Shown here in pieces: positions 54,771 through 64,000 of a DNA stretch of 64,000 nucleotides. The translations under genes and the position numbers were made by a program. The stretch spans positions 14,292,274 to 14,356,273 of the forward strand of contig JABAKD010000009.1 of NCBI GenBank assembly GCA_012845835.1, read 5' to 3'. Below the pieces are notes generated by a model, which did not search any database, was not told where the DNA came from, and was given only the letters and a program-made list of their open reading frames with translations. Each line of letters opens with the position of its first letter. Position 1 is the first letter of the stretch. This DNA comes from Undaria pinnatifida (lineage: Eukaryota > Sar > Phaeophyceae > Laminariales > Alariaceae).

Positions 54771-55814
54771 TATTATCATTTCATCACGCAGTCCGATAGC
54801 CTGTTATTTTTTTAGCGTGCTGGCTGGCTTGGGGTTTATTTTCGCGAAGGTCAAGTTCGCGCCAGCCCAAAGAAGCATCGCGAGCTGTCTTCTGTCTTGA
54901 GTGAAGGGGTGGGGGGGTTGGCGGTTGGGAGTTGGGAGGCTGAGACAGGCAACTAAAAAAAATGTGCTTGTGCTGCTTAATGATGGCACCATCCACCGTT
55001 TCCCACGCGAGACGAACGACTCAACGGGAACGTTTTTTTGTTTTTGTTTCCAAAACCTTCAAAAGTTACCAAGACTGCGTAGAAAGAGAAAGAACCCGCG
55101 AGGGGTAGTGTGTGGTAGATGCCTTGTCCAAGGCTTGGGCCGAGGCTTCATGGTGCGGTTCCAATGAAGGTCTAGGTTGGTCAAGGTTGGTTAACTTATT
55201 TTTTTTTGGCGCTTGAGAAGATAAAAGTGACGAGAGACAAATGACCTTTAGAAACCATAACACCGCTAACTGCTAGCCTGACAGCTACGGTAATGCATTT
55301 TGCTCGTGCGGTCTGCTAACTCTGCTCCAACGTGCCCTCGTCCTTTTTTTCACGACGATTGCTCTGGGTACTGACTGCCATGGGCTAGGTCGCGCTTTTG
55401 AGCCTTGTGCATCTGGTAGGTGCTTGTTTCTCTATGCCAACAAATATATTCAAAGAGTAATTCGATTGTAAAAACACGCGGTCGGTGTATCACGTAGCTT
55501 GAAAAGGTGAGTGTCGACTCTTAAATTCATATCCAATATTATATCGTAGACCGTAGACTTCTATTATTGTAGTCACTCCTTTTTGGCCATTTACGGCGAA
55601 AACATTACGGAAGTATTAACATGACGATGGCAGCATCGGCCATACGAAGCAGCCCAGTCTTACGGGTTATAATGAGGCAAAAACGAGGGAGCGAAGCGAC
55701 CGAGGCCGTTTTTTTGCCGTGCAAGGCATTTTTTTTTTCATACGATGATAGCGGGATGGGTACAGAGTCTCCCATTGTTTTATACCTATTTATACAGGAC
55801 AGGGCAACAAACAA

Positions 55815-55935
55815 CGAAGACTATCAATAGCAGTAAGAAAATCAGGCTGAGCTTTTCAGGAAAACAACGAAATTTTGAAGCAGACACGCTCAATACAGTG
55901 CAGAATGCGCACCCTCTTTCCCAAACAAGAAAATA
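55815..55935 (+). repeat. Dispersed repeat E, copy 3
   Basis: CAGGCTGAGCTTTTCAGGAA, ACGAAAT and CAGAATGCGCACCCTCTTTC. Confidence 0.45.
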
Positions 55936-55987
55936 AAAACAGTTTGGGCCGGCGTATCAGTCTCCTACTACCGGTACAGATGAGGGT

Positions 55988-56221
55988 TTATGTATCCCAG
56001 GTTCGACTCGCGACTGCAACAACTCGTGTGTTCTTGCAATGGTCTAGTGTCAGCTTGATTGATCGATACTCCTCCTGAGAAAGCTCCGATTGCCCAACGT
56101 CATGCCGAAGAAAAAAATCACCCCAAATCTGCAGTTTTCTCCTCGATCCTAAAAACTCTACGAAAACGACCTGCCGTGTATGTACGTAAAATGTGTACCG
56201 TTCAGGGGTGATCGAGAACAC
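55988..56221 (-). CDS. Unrecognised 77-codon open frame
   Basis: Opens MFSITPERYTFYVHTRQVVF and includes SRRKLQIWGDFFLRHDVGQS. The residue mix is protein-like and free of simple repeats, but there is no recognised domain or splice context. It may be a transposon scrap. Confidence 0.15.
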   Translation of the reverse strand: MFSITPERYTFYVHTRQVVFVEFLGSRRKLQIWGDFFLRHDVGQSELSQEEYRSIKLTLDHCKNTRVVAVASRTWDT

Positions 56222-56467
56222 ATTCGAACCCTCCGACGTATAAAAAATATCTTACGAATGACGGGTGACTCGACTGGAAACCCCGTGTTGGGGGCGTCGA
56301 CGACGATTGCCGTAGGATAACTTGTGTGTCTCGATATTCGCTATCGCCAACTCAAACAAGCGCAGCCGCCCTGGAAGGGGGGAAGGAGGGGGGCGTGGGT
56401 CCATGGGTCAAAATCGCCATCCAAGGGGAGTCAATTTCGTCCCTACGCTTACCTATCGTAGGCACGT

Positions 56468-57180
56468 TGTAGTAAGATGGGACAGTATGGACCCAGGGGC
56501 CGACTATTACTCTACAGGGGTGCCTCTGACTCTGTGCTATCACTCACACGAGGGTTGCTTGGATGCTATATCTCTTGTACTGATTGGTTGCTGTCCGCCA
56601 AATGCCTTCTGACCGAAGGGGGGGCGGAGCCGTTCTGGCTGGCAGATGATAATACCTGCCAGGTACAAAGGGGGCAACTGTTATCAATCCTTACGCCGCA
56701 ATGAGGAAAGAGGATACCATAACACTAGCCCACCCTGAAGGTCCGTATATACAGATTCATAGAAAGATCAGGTGGAACTAAATCCATCCGGAGAATTCGG
56801 AGAATGGACAGAAGATGCGTCGCTTCACAACCCACTCTCACACCTCTAACTTGCAAAGAAGAAACCAATTTGACGAGTGCAAGGCAAAGCAGACACCAAA
56901 CTCCCTGCCAACGACGCCAGTGTAGTAGTATGGGGGCAATATGGACCTAGGGACCGAGTACTGCTATGCGGGGATGCCTCTGGGTCTGTATTGATGACTC
57001 ACACAAGGGTTGCTTGGATATTAAATATCTTGTACTGACTGCTTGCCGTTCGCCCAATGCCTTCCGACCGAAGGGGTAGCGGAGCCGTTCGTTCAGGCAG
57101 GCGATAACGCCTACCAGATAAAAAAGGGGACATCCGCCGTAAATCATCACGCCGCAGCAGGGGAAAGGGGATGCCATAAC
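56468..57180 (+). repeat. Pair of direct repeats of about 255 bp, 455 bp apart
   Basis: Units 56468-56722 and 56922-57180 share GGGTTGCTTGGAT, TCTTGTACTGA, CCGAAGGGG and GCGGAGCCGTTC, and end AGGGGATGCCATAAC or a close form. About 75-80 percent similar by eye. No coding frame is conserved, so an element or ncRNA is possible. Confidence 0.7.
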
Positions 57181-57411
57181 AACGTCGACAGGAAGCGTTT
57201 GTCAACAATAGTGCATCACCTCTGCTTGCACTTGTCTTCATGTGGGTATGGGCCCTCTTGTAACCCTTACCATATTACCACCACTGCTAATCTAGTGCCA
57301 CTCTAGTTCGAAGCAGTGTGTAGTTCCAAAAACGTGGGTGCAGTTATAAAAAGGTTACTTAAGTTTGTCGGGGTCAATGTATAGGACAGTCCACGAGTGC
57401 TCCCTCTCCCT

Positions 57412-57463
57412 CACTCCCTCACTCCCTCCCTCCCTCCCTCCCTCCCTCCCTCCCTCCCTCCCT
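57412..57463 (+). repeat. (CCCT)n microsatellite
   Basis: Twelve or so tandem CCCT units. Confidence 0.95.
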
Positions 57464-58440
57464 CTTCTCGTTGTATACCTAGGCCAGATGGGGTTTTTAA
57501 TCCGCCGGTACCAGTTCTATTTTTTCTCCAAAACAGGTTTTGGGAGAGGTCTTAAGCTCCCAAATCGAGGAAACCTCGGAAAAAAAGTGGTGTACCAGGT
57601 ACACCTCTATCATCGTAGCCCGCGTCTCACACTGGGATACTGGTAGCATATACGACGACCAGTTACCTACTCGACCGAACTACGCCGTTAAACACAACCA
57701 TTCAAGCCCAGCAGTGCAAGAACAACAAACCCAAACAGCAGTGATGCCTATCACTGCTGTGGGCAGAGCTACGCGTTCCAACACATTTGCATTGCACTAT
57801 TTTTTTTCCAGGGTGATGATTCAACACTTTCCCTGGGTTGAAAACTGAGTCCAAGGGTCTTGGTTTCCCTTGAGCAAGAGTCCGTAGCAAGAAGTTCGGA
57901 GATTGTGCGCTAGATCGGGCGCTTTGATCCACAAAGTATACATTCTTGTTAGTTCTTAGTTAGAAGCTGTACCCGTCGAGCTACTTGAGCCACGGTGATT
58001 GAAGCAGCTCAACAGGTACAGCTTCTAGCTAAGAACTAACGGCTCACTCGCGCGCAGAACCTAGCTAGCGATGCTGAAAAAAACGCACCGCGCATCTTTG
58101 ACTCACTTGCTACGGCAGGAAAATCGCTATTTTGTTCATCTCCCAAAAGGCAGTGTGGTACCAGATTTCTGGCTTTAGCTGTATCTCTCTTCGATGGGCG
58201 CTATTGCACGTGCATACACAGCGTAGCCCCCCCCGCTCCCCTTATGTATACGCCGTCATATTTATTATTTTCGATCGCTGTTTCGGGGGGAGGGGGGGGG
58301 CGAGGGACTTGGCTCCCACAAATTTCGCCACGAACGTGCGTTTCACGAACGCTTTTCTTGAAGTGCTGTCTGACGAGGTATGTAGCACATCAGCGGCTGC
58401 TTCTTTTGCATTCCCTAGTTCAGACTGCAGCGCTTGCTCC

Positions 58441-58475
<35 letters not shown>

Positions 58476-58653
58476 ACCACTGCTGCTCTGCTGATGCTGC
58501 CGCCGCCGCTGTTCCCACGCTTGTCCACCGCTCCTGCTGCTGCTGCTATTGTTAGTCCCGCCTTTGCATTTTGCACTAAACCGGTGCTAATGCTGACGAA
58601 CCCACCCAATGTCACCTCCTGAGGCCCTCCTGTGCTGCGTATTTAAATTTTGT

Positions 58654-58767
58654 TTAGCTTGTCTTGGCGTGCCCCTCGTCGTTGCCGATAGGCTTGGGGT
58701 TGACCATCGCGTGGACGCCGATGCAACCCAGGCACAGCTTGAACACCTTGCACAACGGGTCCTCGAA
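58654..58767 (-). CDS. TMEM38: TRIC terminal exon
   Basis: After GCCGCGCAG it reads FEDPLCKVFKLCLGCIGVHA then MVNPKPIGNDEGHAKTS and stop TAA. A short hydrophilic C-terminus, without the Lys-rich tail of animal forms. Confidence 0.85.
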   Translation of the reverse strand, partial: FEDPLCKVFKLCLGCIGVHAMVNPKPIGNDEGHAKTS

Positions 58768-61700
58768 CTGCGCGGCATAGAAGTAAAGTACGAAAAAAAA
58801 ATAAACAAGATGAGGAAAGGATAACAGACCACACACCAACACAAAACGCACAACACATAACACACAATACACAACATACAACACACAACGCACAACACAC
58901 AACGCACAACACACAACACACAACACACAACACACAACACACAACACACAACACACAACACACAACACACAACACACAACACACAACACACAACACACAA
59001 CACACAACACACAACACACAACACACAACACACAACACACAACACCCCACAACACAACAGAAAAAGAGCACTGCGCGGCCTATAAAAGTAGCACCTAAAA
59101 AAACAAACAAGATGAGGAAATGATAACAGGTCACACAAGCAACCCACAACCCGCAACAACCCACAATACCACAGAACAAGCGCATGCCAAACTGACGTGG
59201 GGAATGAAGTAGTCCATGAGGTGGTTGGCCGTGACGTAGAGAGCGACCATCGCCGCTGCCTCCGTTGACGGACCCACACCGTGGGAGACAGACCAGGACC
59301 CGAGCCAAGACAGGGGGAACGGCTGCGTGCCGTCGCCAGCCAGCGCCAACCAAGAACGTGCACACGCGCCGCAGGGCGGGAGGAGGGAGAGGGGTTAATG
59401 TAACGCAAACAGACATACATTTAATTGCAAGAACAAGCAAGTAAAACAAACATGTGGAGGAAGGGGGGGAGGAGAGAGGGAGGGAGGGAGGGAGGGAGGA
59501 GGGGGAGGGAGGGGGGCTGATGCGATGTACATAAACACCCATTTCATTAGAACAAACAAGATAAACAAGCTCATAAGGGTGGTGGGGGGTGGCTGGGGGG
59601 GTTAGCGTAACGTAACCAAACGCCCCTTCGAATTTAACAAGCAAGTAAAAAACATCTGTCCCATGCTCTACGACGACGGAGACAGAACACTAGAAGGACT
59701 TCCTTTGATCGCGCACGGCGTTGCAGCAACCTCGCGCGGGTATATGCACATGCACAGAAACTCACGAGAAAAATACAAAAAAAAGGAGAAAGAAGGGGCG
59801 CCATATTTGATCATGACTAACTCGCAAACGTACTGTTCGCTGAAAAAAAAAGATGGTTCGTTTAGATCGCGGACGGACTACCGAAAAATCATCGAGGAAG
59901 AAGACGACGTACCGACAAAGCACAGACCAAGTTACCATACTATGCCGACAAAGTACAACGAATTATCCATGAAGAATCAGCGCAGCACCGACCAAGTACC
60001 AACCTGAACCCGATCAGTACCAAACAAATACCAAGCAAGCACCGACCACGTACCCAAGACCCGATCAGCACCAAACAAACACTAGCACCGACCGAGTACC
60101 AACGAGCTACACTCGAAGAGCCAACAAAGTGCAGACGAAGCACCAATCGAGCTCCGACCAAGTATCGACCAATATACCGACCAAGTACCGACCAAGTACA
60201 GACCAATATACCGACCTAGTACCTCCGAAAATCCGAACAAGTGCCAACCAACTAGTGGTCTACTGCCGACCAACTACCGATACATCTCCCTGCCTGTCTG
60301 CCTGTCTGTCTGCCTGTCTGCCTGTCTGTCTGCCTGTCTGCCTGTCTGCCTGTCTGCCTGTTCGTCTGCCTGTCTGCTTGTCTGTCTGCCTGTCTGCCTG
60401 TCTGCCTATCTGTCTGTCTGTCTGTCTCTCACGTTAGTAGGCTCTCTCTCTCTCTCCCTCTCCCTTTACTCTTCTCTCCCTCTCTCCTTCTCCATCTCGC
60501 CCTCTCGTTCTCGCCCCCCCCCCCTCCCCCCCTCTCTCTCCCTCTCTGTTCCTCTCCCTCTCTTCCCTCTTCTCCCCCCTCCCTTTGATCTCTTTCTGCC
60601 CCTTTCTGCATTTCGTCGAGTCCTCTTTCTCGTCCTGTCCCTCCCCCTGCCCCCCCCCCCCCCCCTCTATCTCTCCTGCTGCCCCTCTCTCTCTTTGGTT
60701 CGCTGTGCCCTCGCTCACCGCGTCAGAGTTGAGCAAGCCGTGGGGGTCGGCGAGGATGTAGTATAGGCAAGACGCCCCGAAGCAGCGCTGTACCGAAAAT
60801 GATGGAGACGCAAGGGCGGTAGGGGTGCACTGTAGGTTCCATGAGTGCCCCTGAAGGCTGTCATATTCAGAGAAAAAAGATGAGAGAGGGGAAGAGGGAA
60901 GTGGGGAGGGAGATAGGGAGGGAGGGAGGGAGGGAGGGAGGGACGGAGGGAAGGAGGGAAGTGGGGAGGGAGATAGGGAGAGAGGGAGGGAGGGAGGGAG
61001 GGAGGGAGGGAGGGAGGGAAGGAATCCTCACGGACGAAGTCGATGCTGCTACAGTATCGACGGAGGCGTACAAAAGTTTTGGTGGCTGCAAAAGAGAAAA
61101 CACAGCACGAGGGTAAAACGTCACAACCCACACGTCCGCCCGCCCGCCCGCCACCCATCCGCGCCGTGTCGCTTACGTGCCGCTTGTTCTATACGGAGTG
61201 TCGCTGCTGCCGTCGTTCTCTGAAGACACGACCGACAATCAATATTAAACGTACACGGCGCCAGTGCTCTCTACCCCTCTCTTCGCATATCTCTAGATAT
61301 CCTTTTCTTTCTTTCTCTCCCTCTCCCGCTCTCTGTCTCTCTTCGTGTCTCTCCCTATCTCTCGTTCTCTCTCCGCCTTCCTCCCCCGCTCCTTCCCCCC
61401 CCGCCCGACCGCCCGCCCGACCCCCTCCGTCTCTCTGCCCGCTGGTACTAAATTGTACTTCTACCGCTGCTTCCACCGCTCCTACCGCTGAAGCTGCTAT
61501 TGCTGCTGCTGCTGAAAATACCACATCTCACTTGAGAAGGTCGGCCAGAATACCCCCGCCACAGCCAGCCAGGGTGCCGCACAGGATGGCACAACCCGCC
61601 GACGTTGTCGCCTTCTCGTAGTGAGCTGTCAGAGCCTGGTCCAAGAGAACATCGAGAGCAGAATCGAGGCCACTACCTCACACAAAAGAAACATCCGAGG

Positions 61701-64000
61701 TTTCAGCGCTCCCTTCTCTCGTCGCGTTTCGCTAGACTGCTTTGAGCATGTGTGTCCATGATAGATATATAGCCGAACAAGCGATTACGTGTATGTGTGA
61801 ACACGTCTTTGATGTTTGTGTGTGCTCGAAGCATATGTACATGTAAAGTTTGCATTTTTTCTTCTGGCACTCTGTTCTCCGGCGGACGAAGGTTTTTTCT
61901 CGTGATGTCGGCTGCGGGGCAAGCAACGTGCCCATCGGTACATTACGACGCTTGTATGGATCTCGGCCGAGCTCCGTGGCGGTGCTCTGAGCCTTCAACG
62001 TCGCTGGGTCGGTTTTTTCTTCAAAGGGTTGCGTTTCGCCTCGCTAAGCGGAGTAGGTGCATGGAAAAACCAACAATTTTGGGGCACTTCGATCATTTTT
62101 AATAGCCCCATTTTTAATAGCCCGCTCCCCTCTCACATTTCGTTTTCGCTCCGCTTTCCCGCGCCTTTTGTACAGCATTACCAGCCCAATAGTTTTTACC
62201 CTTTGTGCTGTCTGCTACGCAGCAGCACTAGCAGCACCAGCAGCACCAGGCACTCTTTTGTGACGGTCGCGGACGGTGCTGCTGTGTGTATATTGCTTCT
62301 GTACGTGGAGTGTGTGCTGTCATAAGCACACAAGACGATCAAGAAGAACGTTGGTTTTACTTTTTTTGCAAAAGCAGCCGCAGCCACAAAACCATCCGCT
62401 GCGCAACAGCACCAGCAGCAACAGCAGCAGTAGCAGCACTCTTTTGTGACAGCCGCAGACGGTGCTCCTGAGTGTATTGTATGTGTGCTTCTGTGCGTGG
62501 AGTGTGTGCTGTCATAGACACGCAAGACGACAAAGAAGAACGGCGGTTCTATTTTCTGCAGAGGCAGTCGCAGCCACAAGATCAGTCTACGGCAGCGCAG
62601 CAGGAGTGATACAACGGTAGCCGTGCTCCAAGCCCTCGTCTTTATGCCGCAGTCACGGTGCGTGCGTGTGTGTGTGGCTGGTGCACAGCAGCAGGAGATC
62701 GAGCCACGATAACATCACACGATTGACACGTCCAACGCAACAGTCGAACACACATCGTCGGACCTCACACCAGGCATACGCAGGATACCGCACTAGCGGA
62801 TTGAGTACTGCAGCTCATACCTGGAGATATCATCGGACCGTGTTTCCCCCTTTTCGGCTTGCGACGCCCCCGGGGATATCAAGTATACCCCATCCCGAAG
62901 AGGAACCTTGCACATAGAAATATAATATATGGAAATATGCGTGCCCGAAGTCGATGTGTATTGGTTATTGAGTGCGTGTATGTTTGAGGTCAAGCACAAA
63001 AAATCAGCAACCCTTGTCCTTCCGACCCATTTTCTTTTCATCCCCCCTTCTGTTCCCCCCCCCCCCCCCCCCGGTGAAAACCCGACATGCCCCGTCCCGG
63101 CATTGTTGCAAGGGTCAATGGTCTATGGTCATACGACTACGGCCATGCATGAACACCGAGTGCACTCCTCCTCCCCCCCCCCCACCCGCCCCCCCGCCCC
63201 CGCGCCTTCTCGTGTCTCCGTACTTGTGCCTTGACTTTTTTACGTTCCGTTCATTTCAAATTCACCTTTTCCTTTTCCTTGTTTCTTCTCCTCCCGCTTC
63301 TCCTTACCTTGTCAGCCCCCCATGACGTAATGGCATGGGCTGCCGAGAGAGCCCTTCCGAAGGCGGCGATGAACACGGCAAGCTCGTAGCGCATTACAAA
63401 AGAGTACCACAAGTCCCAGGGACAGAAGAACGTGAACCACCACGCCACGAAGAGGGCAGGCCACGCGGTGAACGAAGACATCCACGAGGGAGTTTGCCCG
63501 AGTATCAACACGCCCACCAGCAAAGTGCCACCTTTTTTTGTTGTTGTCGCGTGTTCGTTTGTTTAGAGCGGGTTTTCGTAGAGAAGTTTTGAGCGATTGA
63601 AAGAGGCGATGCGGCAGAGGGACGGGGAGGGCGGGGAGTGAGGGGGCGGTAGGCGGGGGGGGGTGGTTGGGGTTCGCATCGGAGAAACAATGGCTACTAC
63701 GCATATTAATAACGCAGAACAAATTTTATTTGATACTGGGCTGGGCGTGCTATCGTACACATGTAATGCTACAATAAATTATTAATAGTACTATGATACA
63801 TGATTGTAATCTGCTATCTGTACTATTTACGAAAATCGTAACAAATAAAAAACGGGCACCAATCCAACAAAACAAAAATGATGACGACGCACGCGCCAAC
63901 AGAAACCGCGACTTATATCCCCACGCACCGAACTGCATAAGCGAACACGCCACCAGGGTTTCCACAGCGTGCTTGGGGAAGCGGGCCATAGAGCGGTAGG
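58654..64000 (-). CDS. TMEM38: TRIC-type trimeric intracellular cation channel (TMEM38 family); extreme N-terminus off the right edge
   Basis: Monovalent-cation (counter-ion) channel of ER-type membranes. Exons, 5' to 3' on the minus strand: 63929-64000 and beyond, 63308-63531, 61532-61635, tentative 61032-61085, 60719-60787, 59197-59322, 58654-58767 (stop TAA at 58654-58656). The order of features follows the family: KHAVETLVACSLMQF before GTLLVGVLILGQTPSWMSSF, then the TFFCPWDLWY motif (family FFCPLDLFYK), a Gly-rich helix (GCGGGILADLL), CLYYILADPHGLL, and a closing helix with NHLMDYFIP. About 250 residues are visible, near family length. The lipid-binding KEV motif of animal TRICs is not present (AFGRALSAAH instead). 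Confidence 0.88.
58850..59047 (+). repeat. (ACACAAC)n heptanucleotide array, TRIC intron
   Basis: About 27 tandem ACACAAC units, nearly pure from 58905. The reverse strand gives long Cys/Val frames that are artefacts. Confidence 0.95.
59197..59322 (-). CDS. TMEM38: TRIC exon, last membrane helix
   Basis: PFPLSWLGSWSVSHGVGPST, then EAAAMVALYVTANHLMDYFI and PH before GTCAGT. Phase 0 at both ends. The acceptor GCACGCAG is the best fit; an alternative start slightly upstream is possible. Confidence 0.8.
59990..60265 (+). repeat. Degenerate CCGACCAAGTAC array, TRIC intron
   Basis: More than ten diverged copies of (A/C)CGACCAAGTACC and CCGATCAGTACC. Confidence 0.75.
60289..60430 (+). repeat. (CTGTCTGC)n array followed by CT-rich tract
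   Basis: Tandem CTGT/CTGC tetranucleotides, then about 270 bp of CTCTCC-rich sequence to 60700. Confidence 0.95.
60719..60787 (-). CDS. TMEM38: TRIC exon, helix 5 to 6 region
   Basis: 23 codons: RCFGASCLYYILADPHGLLN then SDA. Acceptor CGGTACAG, donor GTGAGC, phase 0. Confidence 0.85.
60918..61022 (+). repeat. (GGGA)n arrays in duplicate
   Basis: Two GGGA runs, each preceded by GTGGGGAGGGAGATAGGGAG, forming a tandem of about 60 bp. Confidence 0.9.
61032..61085 (-). CDS. TMEM38: Tentative TRIC linker exon
   Basis: Between CTTTTGCAG and GTGAGG it reads PPKLLYASVDTVAASTSS, which fills the expected gap before RCFGAS and has phase 0 at its 3' end. The join to the upstream exon is off by one base unless the intron boundary is non-canonical (GT..CA or TG..AG). 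Confidence 0.4.
61532..61635 (-). CDS. TMEM38: TRIC exon with Gly-rich pore helix
   Basis: After the good acceptor TCTTGGACCAG it reads ALTAHYEKATTSAGCAILCG then TLAGCGGGILADLL. The GGG.L.DLL motif is shared with animal and bacterial TRIC proteins. The donor GTGAGA gives phase 2, whereas the next recognised exon needs phase 0. Confidence 0.88.
62219..62590 (+). repeat. 186-bp tandem duplication in a TRIC intron
   Basis: Both units carry CAGCACTCTTTTGTGAC or a close form, GTGGAGTGTGTGCTGTCATA and AAGAAGAACG, with CAGCAG runs at the junctions. Confidence 0.8.
63308..63531 (-). CDS. TMEM38: TRIC exon with core helices and FFCPWDLWY motif
   Basis: Reads GTLLVGVLILGQTPSWMSSF, then ALFVAWWFTFFCPWDLWYSF and ..SWGADK before the donor GTAAGG. 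It aligns end to end with GSYILADLLLGE..FFCPLDLFYK of animal TRIC. The acceptor (CAAAAAAAG) is oddly purine-rich, but the phase fits. Confidence 0.92.
63929..64000 (-). CDS. TMEM38: TRIC exon at the window edge (partial)
   Basis: YRSMARFPKHAVETLVACSL then MQF; it aligns with SRRHPIASWLCAMLHCF of animal TRIC. The donor GTGCGT leaves phase 1 and makes the next codon Gly, as in the family. The frame is open to the window edge, so the start may lie outside. Confidence 0.65.

Larger units (their letters stand above)
54102..58653. other. Spacer between convergent TMEM8-like and TRIC genes
   Basis: About 4.5 kb expected to hold both 3' UTRs. It contains a CTGCTGCAGTAGAC-type degenerate array (54360-54770), a dispersed repeat E copy (55815-55935), a pair of 255-bp direct repeats (56468-56722, 56922-57180), a CCCT array (57412-57463) and a CTG run (58441-58475). 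No gene is recognised. A 77-codon minus frame at 55988-56221 is unassigned. Confidence 0.5.

Noticed and set aside
58587-59644. Long Cys/Val-rich minus frames
   Set aside because: They are generated by the ACACAAC heptanucleotide array; the real TRIC exons use only short parts of this region.

Overview
The window looks like nuclear DNA of a eukaryote with long, repeat-choked introns. It is most likely a stramenopile, perhaps a brown alga; this is inferred from gene content and architecture and is not proven. Coding exons are short and sharply bounded by GT..AG sites. Introns and spacers are full of microsatellites, homopolymer C/G runs and retroposon and DNA-transposon remnants. I see no bacterial operons, rRNA, CRISPR array or convincing tRNA gene.

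Three genes are supported by exon-by-exon homology and matching splice phases. (1) Minus strand, about 34093 to 2617 and continuing off the left edge: the N-terminal third of exportin-1 (XPO1/CRM1), 11 exons, about 378 residues. Its first intron is about 21.3 kb (12709-33991). (2) Plus strand, 42069-54101: a very large TMEM8/PGAP6-family membrane protein (EGF-like domain plus CREST/DUF3522 hydrolase core). I see 13 exons that join in frame into about 2,000 residues, and the 5' exon(s) were not found. (3) Minus strand, from beyond the right edge to 58654: a TRIC-type intracellular cation channel (TMEM38 family), six exons firmly seen plus one tentative.

Layout: 1-2616 is probably an XPO1 intron with a 1-kb foldback palindrome; 2617-12708 holds XPO1 exons 11-2; 12709-33991 is XPO1 intron 1, which carries tRNA-derived SINEs, a second retroposon family, a pair of Harbinger-like MITEs and a palindromic Mutator-like element (MULE); 34094-42068 is a repeat-filled spacer between the divergent XPO1 and TMEM8-like genes; 42069-54101 is the TMEM8-like gene; 54102-58653 is a spacer between convergent genes; 58654-64000 is the TRIC gene.

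The three genes do not form a pathway: nuclear export, GPI-anchor or surface-lipid hydrolysis, and ER counter-ion flux. The most unusual items are the MULE with an inverted duplication of its transposase 5' end (a natural hairpin resembling maize Mu killer), the glycine-rich expansion of the TMEM8-like protein, the 21-kb intron, and a marked excess of the near-palindrome TACCWGGTA in non-coding DNA.
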